Part shown: piece after piece, positions 7,386 through 15,776 of the stretch | Numbering within the stretch: the stretch's first letter is position 1 | Layout: the number at the start of each line of letters is the position of its first letter | DNA from: Leptolyngbya sp. NIES-2104 | GTDB taxonomy: Bacteria > Cyanobacteriota > Cyanobacteriia > Leptolyngbyales > Leptolyngbyaceae | Length of the DNA stretch: 64,000 nucleotides | Reading direction: 5' to 3' | NCBI RefSeq assembly: GCF_001485215.1 | Contig: NZ_BBWW01000001.1 | Coordinates: 4,092,001 to 4,156,000, forward strand | Translations under genes and position numbers: made by a program | Notes under the pieces: model-generated | The model's input: only the letters and a program-made list of their open reading frames with translations | Database searches by the model: none | Told to the model about the DNA's origin: nothing

Positions 7386-9980
7386 ATGCTTGAATCTTAC
7401 CGTCAACACGTCGCGCAACGGGCTGAATTAGGAATTCCACCGCTTCCCCTGAGTCCGCAGCAAACTTCGGAACTGTGCGAATTGCTCAAGGCTCCGCCTG
7501 CGGGTGAAGAAGCGTTTTTATTGTCTCTGTTACGCGATCGTGTTCCGCCTGGAGTTGATCAAGCCGCTTATGTGAAAGCGAGTTTCTTAAGCGCGATCGC
7601 AAAAGGTGAAACGACTAGCCCGCTGATTTCGCCTCAGGAAGCCGTCGAACTGCTCGGTACGATGATGGGCGGCTACAACGTGCATTCTTTGATCGAATTG
7701 CTCAAGTCATCGAATCCTGAAATTGCAGAAACGGCAACAGCGGCTCTAAGTAAAACGCTGCTCGTGTATGATGCCTTTCACGATGTGCAAGAACTGGCAG
7801 AGAGCGGAAATTCTTACGCTCAGAATGTGCTGAATTCTTGGGCAAATGCGGACTGGTTTACCAATCGCGCTCCGTTGCCTGAAATGATTACGGTGACGGT
7901 GTTCAAAGTTCCGGGTGAAACAAATACAGATGATTTATCACCCGCTACTCATGCCACGACACGCCCAGACATTCCCCTTCACGCGCTGGCAATGTTGGAA
8001 ACGCGACAACCGGGATCGCTCGAAACGATCGCGCAATTAAAACAGAAAGGTCATCCGCTGGCGTATGTGGGCGATGTCGTGGGAACGGGATCTTCTCGAA
8101 AATCCGCGATTAACTCGGTACTATGGCACATTGGCGAGGATATTCCGTTTGTGCCGAATAAGCGATCGAGCGGTTACATTCTCGGTGGCAAGATTGCGCC
8201 GATCTTCTTCAACACGGCGGAAGATTCGGGTGCTTTACCGATCGAATGTGATGTCACGAATCTCAATACAGGTGATGTAATCACGATTTACCCCTACAAA
8301 GGTGAGATCACGAATGGATCGGGCGAAGTGGTTTCGACCTTCACCTTAAAACCAGACACGATTCTAGATGAAGTTCGTGCGGGTGGACGGATTCCATTAC
8401 TGATTGGGCGAACGCTGACCGATAAAATTCGATCGGCAATGGGCTTACCGATTTCCGATCTGTTTGTGCGTCCCAAAATGCCGACCGATACCGGAAAAGG
8501 ATTCACCCTCGCTCAAAAGATGGTGGGTAAAGCCTGTGGACTTCCCGGCGTTCGTCCCGGAACTTCTTGTGAGCCGATCATGACCACGGTTGGATCGCAG
8601 GACACAACCGGACCCATGACCCGCGACGAACTCAAAGAACTCGCTTGCCTCGGATTCAGTGCCGATCTAGTGATGCAAAGTTTCTGTCATACGGCAGCTT
8701 ATCCGAAACCCGTAGACATCAAAACGCATAACGAACTTCCAGACTTTATCAATTCTCGCGGCGGCGTTTCTCTGCGTCCAGGTGATGGCATTATTCACTC
8801 CTGGCTGAACCGAATGCTGCTACCTGACACGGTTGGAACAGGCGGCGATTCGCACACTCGCTTCCCGCTTGGGATCTCGTTTCCGGCGGGATCGGGTTTA
8901 GTCGCGTTTGCGGCGGCGCTCGGTGCAATGCCACTTGATATGCCGGAATCCGTTCTAGTTCGATTCAAAGGTAAATTGCAGCCCGGTGTCACTCTACGTG
9001 ATGTAGTGAATGCGATTCCTTATGTTGCGATGCAGCAAGGAAAACTCACGGTTTCTAAAGAAAACAAGAAAAACGTTTACTCTGGCAAAATTATCGAGAT
9101 GGAAGGATTGCCAGATTTGCAGTTAGAGCAAGCGTTTGAATTGACGGATGCCACGGCTGAACGATCGGCGGCGGGATGTACGATCGCGCTTTCGGTTGAG
9201 ACCGTTTCCGAATATCTGCGATCGAATGTGGCTCTACTGAAAAACATGGTTGCCCGTGGATACGGCGATGCTCGTACGATTCTGCGTCGCGTTCGTCAGA
9301 TGGAAGACTGGCTCGCTGATCCCCATTTGTTACAAGCGGATTCCGATGCCGAATATGCGGACATTATCGAGGTCGATTTGGATCAGCTTAAAGAACCGAT
9401 CGTCGCCGCTCCGAATGATCCCGATAACATCAAGCTCATGACCGAATGTGCAGGCGATCCGATCCACGAAGTCTTCATCGGTTCCTGCATGACCAACATT
9501 GGACATTACCGCGCCGCTGCCAAAATCCTCGAAGGTGCAGGAGTCGCCAAAGCCAGACTTTGGATCGCTCCCCCGACTCGCATGGATGAACAGCAGCTAA
9601 GAGCCGAAGGCGTTTACGACATCTTCCAGGCGACCGGAGCTAGAACCGAGATGCCGGGATGTTCGCTCTGTATGGGCAACCAAGCACGAGTTGATGACGG
9701 TGTAACGGTGTTCTCAACTTCGACCCGGAACTTTAACAATCGGATGGGCAAAGGAGCACAGGTCTATCTGGGTTCTGCGGAACTTGCAGCAGTGTGTGCC
9801 CTTCTCGGTAAGATTCCAACCCTTGAGGAATACATGAGCGTCGTGCAAGCGAAGATCGATCCATTTGCGGCAGATCTGTATCAGTACTTGAACTTCGATC
9901 GTATTTCCGGCTTTGAAGATGAAGGTCGCGTCTTGTCGAAAGAAGAAGAAGCCAAACTGGTTTCGTCGATCGGCGCTTAG
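7386..9980 (+). CDS. acnB: Bifunctional aconitate hydratase 2 / 2-methylisocitrate dehydratase
   Basis: The 864 residues match AcnB in length and order: an N-terminal HEAT-like domain (1-160), the swivel domain (about 165-370, [10 protein letters not shown]), then the catalytic core. The three cysteines for the 4Fe-4S cluster are Cys701 (IGSCMTN) and Cys759 and Cys762 (GCSLCMG). The enzyme interconverts citrate and isocitrate in the cytosol and supplies 2-oxoglutarate for nitrogen assimilation. The last 35 codons have a second, degraded copy about 670 bp downstream. An intrinsic terminator follows directly. Confidence 0.97.
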   Translation: MLESYRQHVAQRAELGIPPLPLSPQQTSELCELLKAPPAGEEAFLLSLLRDRVPPGVDQAAYVKASFLSAIAKGETTSPLISPQEAVELLGTMMGGYNVHSLIELLKSSNPEIAETATAALSKTLLVYDAFHDVQELAESGNSYAQNVLNSWANADWFTNRAPLPEMITVTVFKVPGETNTDDLSPATHATTRPDIPLHALAMLETRQPGSLETIAQLKQKGHPLAYVGDVVGTGSSRKSAINSVLWHIGEDIPFVPNKRSSGYILGGKIAPIFFNTAEDSGALPIECDVTNLNTGDVITIYPYKGEITNGSGEVVSTFTLKPDTILDEVRAGGRIPLLIGRTLTDKIRSAMGLPISDLFVRPKMPTDTGKGFTLAQKMVGKACGLPGVRPGTSCEPIMTTVGSQDTTGPMTRDELKELACLGFSADLVMQSFCHTAAYPKPVDIKTHNELPDFINSRGGVSLRPGDGIIHSWLNRMLLPDTVGTGGDSHTRFPLGISFPAGSGLVAFAAALGAMPLDMPESVLVRFKGKLQPGVTLRDVVNAIPYVAMQQGKLTVSKENKKNVYSGKIIEMEGLPDLQLEQAFELTDATAERSAAGCTIALSVETVSEYLRSNVALLKNMVARGYGDARTILRRVRQMEDWLADPHLLQADSDAEYADIIEVDLDQLKEPIVAAPNDPDNIKLMTECAGDPIHEVFIGSCMTNIGHYRAAAKILEGAGVAKARLWIAPPTRMDEQQLRAEGVYDIFQATGARTEMPGCSLCMGNQARVDDGVTVFSTSTRNFNNRMGKGAQVYLGSAELAAVCALLGKIPTLEEYMSVVQAKIDPFAADLYQYLNFDRISGFEDEGRVLSKEEEAKLVSSIGA

Positions 9981-9994
9981 TGTGCAAAGTAAAT

Positions 9995-10026
9995 GAAGGG
10001 TGAACAAGGCTTCGCCCTTCTTTATT
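9995..10026 (+). terminator. Intrinsic terminator of acnB
   Basis: A 10-bp stem with one G-U pair (GAAGGGTGAA / TTCGCCCTTC), a 6-base loop and a T-rich run begin 14 bp after the acnB stop. The terminator lies between acnB and the DUF4258 gene, so the latter needs its own promoter or read-through. Confidence 0.8.
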
Positions 10027-10036
10027 AATCAACTTC

Positions 10037-10297
10037 ATGAGTTTCTATATTTCTCGACACGCCGCAGAGAAATTGCAGCAGCGAAGAATTCCAGAAGATT
10101 TACTAGACGCAGTACTACAAAATCCTCAGCAAATTATTGACGATAGTGATGGAGCAAAAATCTATCAGTCGCAAGTCTTGTTTCCTAACGGTAAGCTTTA
10201 TCTACTTAGAGCAGTAGTGTATGAGCGAACGCAGCCCTTGATTGTATCCATGGTTTACAAAACGACTCAAATTTCTCGATATTGGAGGTCAGAATGA
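10037..10297 (+). CDS. DUF4258 domain protein, putative toxin partner
   Basis: The 86-residue protein begins SFYISRHAAEKLQQRRIPEDLL and ends with a strand-rich LYLLRAVVYERTQPLIVSMVYKT segment, the pattern of DUF4258. The family is RelE-like in fold and often paired with DUF2283 genes in a toxin-antitoxin-like order. Its stop overlaps the ATG of the next gene (ATGA), so translation is coupled. It sits in a segment flanked by two copies of the acnB 3' end. Confidence 0.82.
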   Translation: MSFYISRHAAEKLQQRRIPEDLLDAVLQNPQQIIDDSDGAKIYQSQVLFPNGKLYLLRAVVYERTQPLIVSMVYKTTQISRYWRSE

Positions 10298-10506
10298 AAG
10301 TTACCTATGATTCAGAAGTCGATATTCTGACGATTCTGTTATCAGATGCTGCTTCTGAGGATAGTCGTGAGGACAGTCCTGGTGTGATCTTGGACTATGA
10401 CATTGAGGGAAATTTAATTGGTTTGGAGATTCTTAATGCCTCGAAGCGCGTCGAGAATCCACTCCACCTAGAACACGTCATTACTGGAATTTCCGCACAG
10501 ATTTGA
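10294..10506 (+). CDS. DUF2283 domain protein, putative antitoxin partner
   Basis: I choose the ATG at 10294 (protein MKVTYDSEVDILTILL, 70 residues) because GGAGG lies five bases upstream; a TTG at 10282 would add four residues. DUF2283 proteins are small, acidic, strand-rich and start with this YDxExDxL pattern. The gene overlaps the DUF4258 gene by 4 bp. A toxin-antitoxin role is inferred from pairing and size only. Confidence 0.82.
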   Translation: MKVTYDSEVDILTILLSDAASEDSREDSPGVILDYDIEGNLIGLEILNASKRVENPLHLEHVITGISAQI

Positions 10507-10534
10507 GAAGAAAGCTTTATTTTGACTGGTTTAA

Positions 10535-10618
10535 GTGAAGGTTGATTTGTATCGGTACTTGAACTTCGATCGCATTTCCGGTTTCGAGGACGAAGGACGA
10601 GTGTTATTGAAAGAAGAA
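10535..10618 (+). pseudogene. Degraded second copy of the acnB 3' end
   Basis: In the frame starting at 10535 the DNA encodes [20 protein letters not shown] and following residues, matching AcnB residues 830-854 at 23 of 25 positions over 10544-10618. I count 12 base differences, 10 of them synonymous. A stop (TAA) directly precedes 10535, and similarity ends after codon GAA at 10616-10618. Upstream, K-V-D at 10538-10546 may align with AcnB K-I-D if 15 bases are missing. This is a remnant, not a gene. Confidence 0.85.
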
Positions 10619-10794
10619 ACTGATTGTCAGTGTTTGAATTTTACAGTAGCGATGTCAATAACACTGCGATCGTGTCTCCTTCTCTAGTATTCTCAGAGTA
10701 GTCAAGACTTCAGAATTGCTTTAATCACCGCAAAAATACTGACTTTTGTGAAGCTCTGTCAAAAAATCGATGTAAGTTTTACGAAGTTCAGCGA

Positions 10795-10890
10795 AGGGGG
10801 TTACACCCCTCACCCTATCAATGGCATACTGTGATAAGTAGATGCACCCTGATGACAGGGGGGAATCGCCCAGCGCGACCCTCCTTTTTT
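10795..10890 (+). ncRNA. Possible small RNA or 5' leader ahead of argJ
   Basis: About 250 bp between the acnB remnant and argJ hold no gene. Near the end there is a hairpin (AGGGG / CCCCT at 10795-10810), a roughly 45-base C-rich unpaired stretch, and a terminator at 10857-10890. Two hairpins around an unpaired C-rich stretch recall cyanobacterial Yfr-type small RNAs, but the Yfr1 core motif is absent. No clear promoter was found, so this stays a candidate. Confidence 0.3.
10857..10890 (+). terminator. Intrinsic terminator upstream of argJ
   Basis: A 7-bp stem (AGGGGGG with CCCTCCT, one G-U pair) and a 15-base loop are followed by six T. It lies about 75 bp before argJ and upstream of the argJ -10 box, so it ends a transcript arriving from the left. 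Confidence 0.6.
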
Positions 10891-10927
10891 CTTGTTTAAA
10901 CCCCTAGCTCCAAATCGCGACTCTCGA

Positions 10928-10933
10928 TATAAT
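10928..10933 (+). promoter_or_regulatory. Likely -10 box of the argJ promoter
   Basis: A consensus TATAAT lies 31 bp before the argJ ATG. No good -35 box is found 16-18 bp upstream, which fits a promoter that depends on an activator or an extended context. Confidence 0.5.
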
Positions 10934-10964
10934 CGCTGTTTCAGGAACTTAGGAAGGGCATATC

Positions 10965-12221
10965 ATGGCAGACTGGCAGCAAATCGAAGGTGGAGTGACC
11001 GCCCCCAAAGGCTTCAAGGCAGCAGGAATTACCGCTGGACTCAAACCATCTGGTTTACCGGATTTAGCCTTAATCGTCTCTGAAGTCGATGCGATCGCGG
11101 CTGGAGTCTTTACCGTATCTCAAGTTCGCGCTGCCTGCGTCGATTACTGCCGCGAACGCCTTCAAACGAAATCGAATACCCGTGCGATTCTCTGTAATGC
11201 CGGACAAGCCAACGCTGCCACAGGCGCACAAGGCATGATTGACGCGCTCGAATCGGCTCAACTAGTCGCCCAAGCGTTGAATCTTGCCTCAGACACGATT
11301 TTGCTGGCTTCAACTGGAGTGATCGGTCAGCGGATCAAAATGGATGTATTGCGATCGGCAATTCCAAATTTGGTCGCAAGTCTAAGCGACACCGGAAATG
11401 CCGCGGCTTCCAAAGCAATTACGACTACCGATTTAGTCACGAAATCGATCGCGCTCGAAACCGCGATCGGCGATCGCCCGGTTCGTGTCGGCGGCATTGC
11501 CAAAGGTTCCGGCATGATTCACCCAAACATGGCGACGATGTTAGCGTTCGTTACTTGTGATGCAGCAGTTTCTTCACACCTCTGGCAGGAAATGTTAAGT
11601 CGGGCTGCCGATCGTAGTTTTAACCAAATCACCGTTGATGGCGATACCAGCACGAATGACAGTTTGATTGCATTAGCAAATGGACAATCAAGAACGCCAG
11701 CGATTACGGAATCCGGAGCTGAAGCGGACAAACTCGAAGCGATGCTAACTGAGGTGTGTATTTATTTAGCGAAAGCGATCGCACGAGATGGCGAGGGAGC
11801 AACCTGTTTAATCGAAGTTCAGGTCACAGGTGCCGTAGATGATGAATCGGCGCGAAAAGTGGCACGAACGATCGCAGGTTCGTCTTTAGTCAAATCTGCG
11901 ATCTTTGGACGCGATCCGAACTGGGGGAGAATTGCTGGAGCCGCAGGACGAGCTGATGTGACATTCGACCAGGAAGAATTGCAGATCAAGCTCGGTGAGT
12001 TTGTTTTGATGCAGAATGGACAGCCGCAGCCGTTCGATCGAGCAGGCGCGAGTGAGTATTTGAAGCAACAAGCGGCGAAAAGTTTAGACGGCGATCGACA
12101 AGTGCTGGATCATCCTGTAATTATTGCCGTCAGTATTGGAAACGGGACAGGAAGTGGAAAAGCTTGGGGCTGTGATTTGAGCTATGACTATGTGAAAATC
12201 AACGCTGAATATACAACTTGA
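10965..12221 (+). CDS. argJ: Bifunctional glutamate N-acetyltransferase / ornithine acetyltransferase
   Basis: The 418 residues match ArgJ. The self-cleavage site is visible in HPNMATMLAFV, with the nucleophile Thr191 after Met-Ala; cleavage gives the alpha and beta chains. The enzyme moves acetyl from N-acetylornithine to glutamate (recycling step of arginine synthesis) and often also makes N-acetylglutamate from acetyl-CoA. AGGAAG lies eight bases before the ATG. A TATAAT box is upstream. It appears monocistronic; no other arg gene is nearby. Confidence 0.96.
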   Translation: MADWQQIEGGVTAPKGFKAAGITAGLKPSGLPDLALIVSEVDAIAAGVFTVSQVRAACVDYCRERLQTKSNTRAILCNAGQANAATGAQGMIDALESAQLVAQALNLASDTILLASTGVIGQRIKMDVLRSAIPNLVASLSDTGNAAASKAITTTDLVTKSIALETAIGDRPVRVGGIAKGSGMIHPNMATMLAFVTCDAAVSSHLWQEMLSRAADRSFNQITVDGDTSTNDSLIALANGQSRTPAITESGAEADKLEAMLTEVCIYLAKAIARDGEGATCLIEVQVTGAVDDESARKVARTIAGSSLVKSAIFGRDPNWGRIAGAAGRADVTFDQEELQIKLGEFVLMQNGQPQPFDRAGASEYLKQQAAKSLDGDRQVLDHPVIIAVSIGNGTGSGKAWGCDLSYDYVKINAEYTT

Positions 12222-12242
12222 GGATAAGAGATGAGCAGTATG

Positions 12243-12860
12243 CTATGAATTGATGCGCTCTAGAATTTGATTGAGACTGAGCTGTAATTCGGGGAAGACT
12301 TTTGATGCGATCGCTTGCTCTCCCCGAAATTGTCTCAGTTCGTACTCCCCTTCTTTGTTTAATTGATAGACCGAGAACGTGGGCTGCTTGGGTGAACCGA
12401 TGTAGCGCTTTCCGCCTAATCCAAGATAGTCACAAATCCAGTATTCCTGAATGCCTAAAGCCTCGTAATCTTCCAGCTTTAAAGCATAATCATCACTCCA
12501 GTTTGTACTTGTCACTTCGATTACAAGTTTGGCGGATTTACCCTGAGTGATAGTAGATTCTTTTTCCCATCGCGGGTCATCTTCAAGTGCCTGCTCGTCG
12601 AGAACAATGGCATCTGGTTCATATCCAGACTCACGGTACTTCACGACGCAATCTTTCGGTACAAAGTAAGGGATCTGCAATCGTTCAATCTCATTCCCTA
12701 GCTTCAGAGCAATGTAGCCGCCCAAATTTGAGTGTTTACCAGTTGGTTTAGTCATTTGAACGACATCGCCGTTACGCAATTCATAACGATGCTCTGACTG
12801 TTCTGGATACCAAACGATAAATTCATCAAAGGTAATTTGCTTGGGAAGAGATTGAAACAT
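12243..12860 (-). CDS. Uma2 family putative endonuclease
   Basis: The 205-residue protein shows the Uma2 N-terminal FDEFIVWYPEQSEHRYELRNG, the middle YEPDAIVLDEQ and the core KLVIEVTSTNWSDD, with acidic residues in the PD-(D/E)xK positions, then GIQEYWICDYLG. This sub-type resembles the group that starts with a YEL(R/I)NG motif and differs from the other two Uma2 proteins here, so it is not a recent local duplicate. It ends 21 bp from the argJ stop, convergent. Confidence 0.88.
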   Translation of the reverse strand: MFQSLPKQITFDEFIVWYPEQSEHRYELRNGDVVQMTKPTGKHSNLGGYIALKLGNEIERLQIPYFVPKDCVVKYRESGYEPDAIVLDEQALEDDPRWEKESTITQGKSAKLVIEVTSTNWSDDYALKLEDYEALGIQEYWICDYLGLGGKRYIGSPKQPTFSVYQLNKEGEYELRQFRGEQAIASKVFPELQLSLNQILERINS

Positions 12861-12865
12861 GCAAC

Positions 12866-15613
12866 TTACTGCGATTGCAATTGAGCATCTAGAGCTTTTG
12901 CAATACGATCGCGAGCTTCTTCTAGATGTGCCTTTGTATAAATCTCCTTTTCATTAACGCGGCGCATGGCTCGATCGATTGCCTGATGAAGCTGTTTTAA
13001 TTCGTACCTTGCAACTGTTCGCGCATCATCAGGAGCATCCGCCTGCCGCAACATCATTGCAATCATGGCTTCCATGTATTGTCGCTGCAAGGCACGACGT
13101 AACCCGGATAGTTTGAGATTGTCTTGCGGCTTGATCACATCGCCCCAAATGCTCGATTGCAGCGTATCGAATAGATCAGGAATCGTCATTCCTTGTCCGG
13201 CTTGGGTTCTGAGTTCCGAATCTCTTAGACGGGCTAAGCGATCGTAGTCCAACAGCGAATACAACACAAAGCTTTGGAGAAACAGAATGTTGTCGTGAAT
13301 TGGATAATCTAAGTTCGAGGTTGGCTCAGTTCCCCAGTGTGACCAGCGAGAAGGTGCTAACTTGTTGAGGAAATCAGGTGAGAACCGGAAGGGATCTTCA
13401 CTAAAGACGTACTGCTGAATTAGGGCGAGGGCGCGACGTTGTTGATCGATCGGCACTGATTCAAACGGCAATCGTCCCTGAGCATCTCCCGCTTTGAATC
13501 GATTAAAGTACTGTCCTCCGATGTACTCGCTCAAGAAAGTGGAGAACTGGAAGTAGTAGTCAAACACCGAATTGAATGCGACTCGAACTTCGTTGAAGCT
13601 ATCCCCTTGGAATGGGAAGCGTTGATCGACGCGATTCCACATTTCACGGGCATTCTTTAGTTGCCATTCGCTGTAGGTGAGCAAATCGTCGCTCATATCG
13701 AAGACATTCGTTTTCGGATCAAGATAAGTGAGATCTTCATCAGTCGCGTAGGTGAGTTCAGGCTGGGGGGCGCGTTGAGCAATTTTATCGAGTTCGCGGC
13801 GTTCAGCTTGTGGAACTCTGGCATCTAAGAGCGTGTAACCGTATTCGATCGCCCATTCGTCATAAGGTCCGATCGTGTGTGAGAAATAGTCTCCCTGCTT
13901 GGTTCCTTGCGGTGCTAAGTTCACAGGTGCATAGTCCATCACTGATCCGGTTAGTCCTTTGCTCTGGGTGATGGCTGTGTTATTTAGCTCTTCTGGTTTG
14001 AGCATTGCGCTCGATCGGAAGTTGTGCCGCAGTCCCAAAGTATGACCGACTTCATGAGCAATCAAATTCCGCATGAATTCCTGAGCAAAGGCTTTCATCT
14101 CAGGACTACTTGGTAAAACGTTTTGCATCAGAGATAAAGACATATTTCCGACTGCAAACTGTTTCGCGGTATCGACTCCAAAGCAAAGGTCTTGATAGTT
14201 GCCGAGATGCGAACCAAACCGTAATCGAGGAGCTTGCTTTTTCGCGTCGGTTTTTGCTTGTTTGCGGATTGCTTGAGCAGCCATTCCATAGCTACAGAGG
14301 TTCGGATTGCTCGTTAGTTGAGCAACAAATGGAGCCGATCGCATTTGATTCTGTTCAACCAGGGTGCGATAGTCTTCTTTCATTGCTCTAGCAAAGTCAG
14401 CCGAAACAATGATATCTGCATCGAGAATTTCACCTGTGAGTGGATTGACGCGGGAGGGTCCCATCGCGAAAATCGCGTCGTTGGTATTGAACCAGCGAAT
14501 CGTGTTGTAACGGACATCTGCCGGGTCCCAATCGGCTTTATCGGGCATTTGTTTGACTTCGATCGCATTTTTGAATCCAATCTTTTCAAAGGCGCGATTC
14601 CACAATAAAGCACCTTCACGCACCGCATCGCGATACTCTAGCGGAACACTGTTTTCGATCCAAAAAACGATCGGTTTTACAGGTTCAGACAATGGAGCGT
14701 TTGGATCTTTCTTTTGTAAGTTCCAGCGGTTGATGTATCGGACAAACGGTCGTCTGGACGTATCAGTCGTATAGTCTTTGTAGGCAGTGATAAAGTAACC
14801 AATTCGATCGTCTGCTAATCTTGGACGATAGCTATTGTTTTCGGGCAGTTGAGAGAGGCTGTATCGCACTTTTAGGCTAAACGCTCGACTGTCCGGAAGG
14901 GTTTCGATATAGGTCGGAAAATTGTCACCGTTGCCGCTTCCACTAAAAGCAAAGACGGATTCAACTTCGATATTTTCTGGAAAGGCTTTGATCCGATCGA
15001 AGTAAGAATTTCCAGACTCCAGATTGTATGATCCTTGCAGCGAAGCCGATAAGAAAGGCATCAATCCAGGTAAATCTGATAATAATAATGGATTGAGTTC
15101 AACCAGAAAGCTTTTCCGTTCTGCGTGAATGCTGCGAATCGGCAAGGTTTCTAGCACAGAATCACTGAACGATCGCTGAATCGATCGCTCGATCGGAATG
15201 CCTTGATCCGCTCGGAAATAAAAATTTGGAACTACAAACTGAATGCTATTATTGACGCGGCGGAACGTGAAGAGAAAATCGCCGAGTGGTAAACCGCTAT
15301 AGATTCCGCGTTCTCCGACTCCGGTTTCGAGCGTCATCGCTGCAAAGAAATTGCGATCAAGTTGATTCGGCGAAATCTCTAGTAGAACTCTTCCTATTTT
15401 TTCGTTCTGATACAGCGTGAACAATCCTTTGAGGGGTTTAGTGTCTTTAATGACTTCATCAAAGGGGCGAAGCTGTGATCGATCGACTTCGGCATTGGGT
15501 CGCTGAGCGGGTTTTGATTGAGCCACTCCGGGCATCACCCAATTGGTGCTAATCGGCAATATAACTAGCAGGAACCCCAACAGAAAGGCTAGGAAGCGCG
15601 ATATTCGTTTCAT
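12866..15613 (-). CDS. Secreted zinc-dependent metalloprotease (DUF5117/DUF4953 type)
   Basis: The protein has 915 residues from MKRISRFLAFLLG; upstream codons in the open frame lack the signal-peptide look. Residues 1-35 form a signal peptide. The DUF5117-like N-terminal domain follows, and the zinc site HEVGHTLGLRHNF begins at His520 (zinc ligands His520, His524, His530; catalytic Glu521), a metzincin-like pattern. The tail is helical and charged. The family occurs in Bacteroidetes and cyanobacteria; its substrate is unknown. It ends 5 bp before the next gene on the same strand. Confidence 0.87.
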   Translation of the reverse strand: MKRISRFLAFLLGFLLVILPISTNWVMPGVAQSKPAQRPNAEVDRSQLRPFDEVIKDTKPLKGLFTLYQNEKIGRVLLEISPNQLDRNFFAAMTLETGVGERGIYSGLPLGDFLFTFRRVNNSIQFVVPNFYFRADQGIPIERSIQRSFSDSVLETLPIRSIHAERKSFLVELNPLLLSDLPGLMPFLSASLQGSYNLESGNSYFDRIKAFPENIEVESVFAFSGSGNGDNFPTYIETLPDSRAFSLKVRYSLSQLPENNSYRPRLADDRIGYFITAYKDYTTDTSRRPFVRYINRWNLQKKDPNAPLSEPVKPIVFWIENSVPLEYRDAVREGALLWNRAFEKIGFKNAIEVKQMPDKADWDPADVRYNTIRWFNTNDAIFAMGPSRVNPLTGEILDADIIVSADFARAMKEDYRTLVEQNQMRSAPFVAQLTSNPNLCSYGMAAQAIRKQAKTDAKKQAPRLRFGSHLGNYQDLCFGVDTAKQFAVGNMSLSLMQNVLPSSPEMKAFAQEFMRNLIAHEVGHTLGLRHNFRSSAMLKPEELNNTAITQSKGLTGSVMDYAPVNLAPQGTKQGDYFSHTIGPYDEWAIEYGYTLLDARVPQAERRELDKIAQRAPQPELTYATDEDLTYLDPKTNVFDMSDDLLTYSEWQLKNAREMWNRVDQRFPFQGDSFNEVRVAFNSVFDYYFQFSTFLSEYIGGQYFNRFKAGDAQGRLPFESVPIDQQRRALALIQQYVFSEDPFRFSPDFLNKLAPSRWSHWGTEPTSNLDYPIHDNILFLQSFVLYSLLDYDRLARLRDSELRTQAGQGMTIPDLFDTLQSSIWGDVIKPQDNLKLSGLRRALQRQYMEAMIAMMLRQADAPDDARTVARYELKQLHQAIDRAMRRVNEKEIYTKAHLEEARDRIAKALDAQLQSQ

Positions 15614-15776
15614 TCGTGTCGTTCTACTCAGTGAGATTGTGGGAGCGTAACGCTTGGAACACAAGGGAATCGATCGATACTATCTTGCCAATAGCACTCT
15701 GATCGGAATTTAAGATATTTTTAATCCGTTTGTTGAGTGTACACGCATTGCCCGATCTTGACATGGCGGTTTTATG

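Noticed and set aside
10535-10711. Small GTG-started gene containing the acnB-like peptide
   Set aside because: A stop directly precedes the GTG, there is no ribosome site, and after 28 codons the reading is unrelated sequence; a remnant fits better.
10795-10890. Yfr1 small RNA
   Set aside because: The conserved ACTCCTCACAC core is not present, only a loosely similar C-rich stretch.
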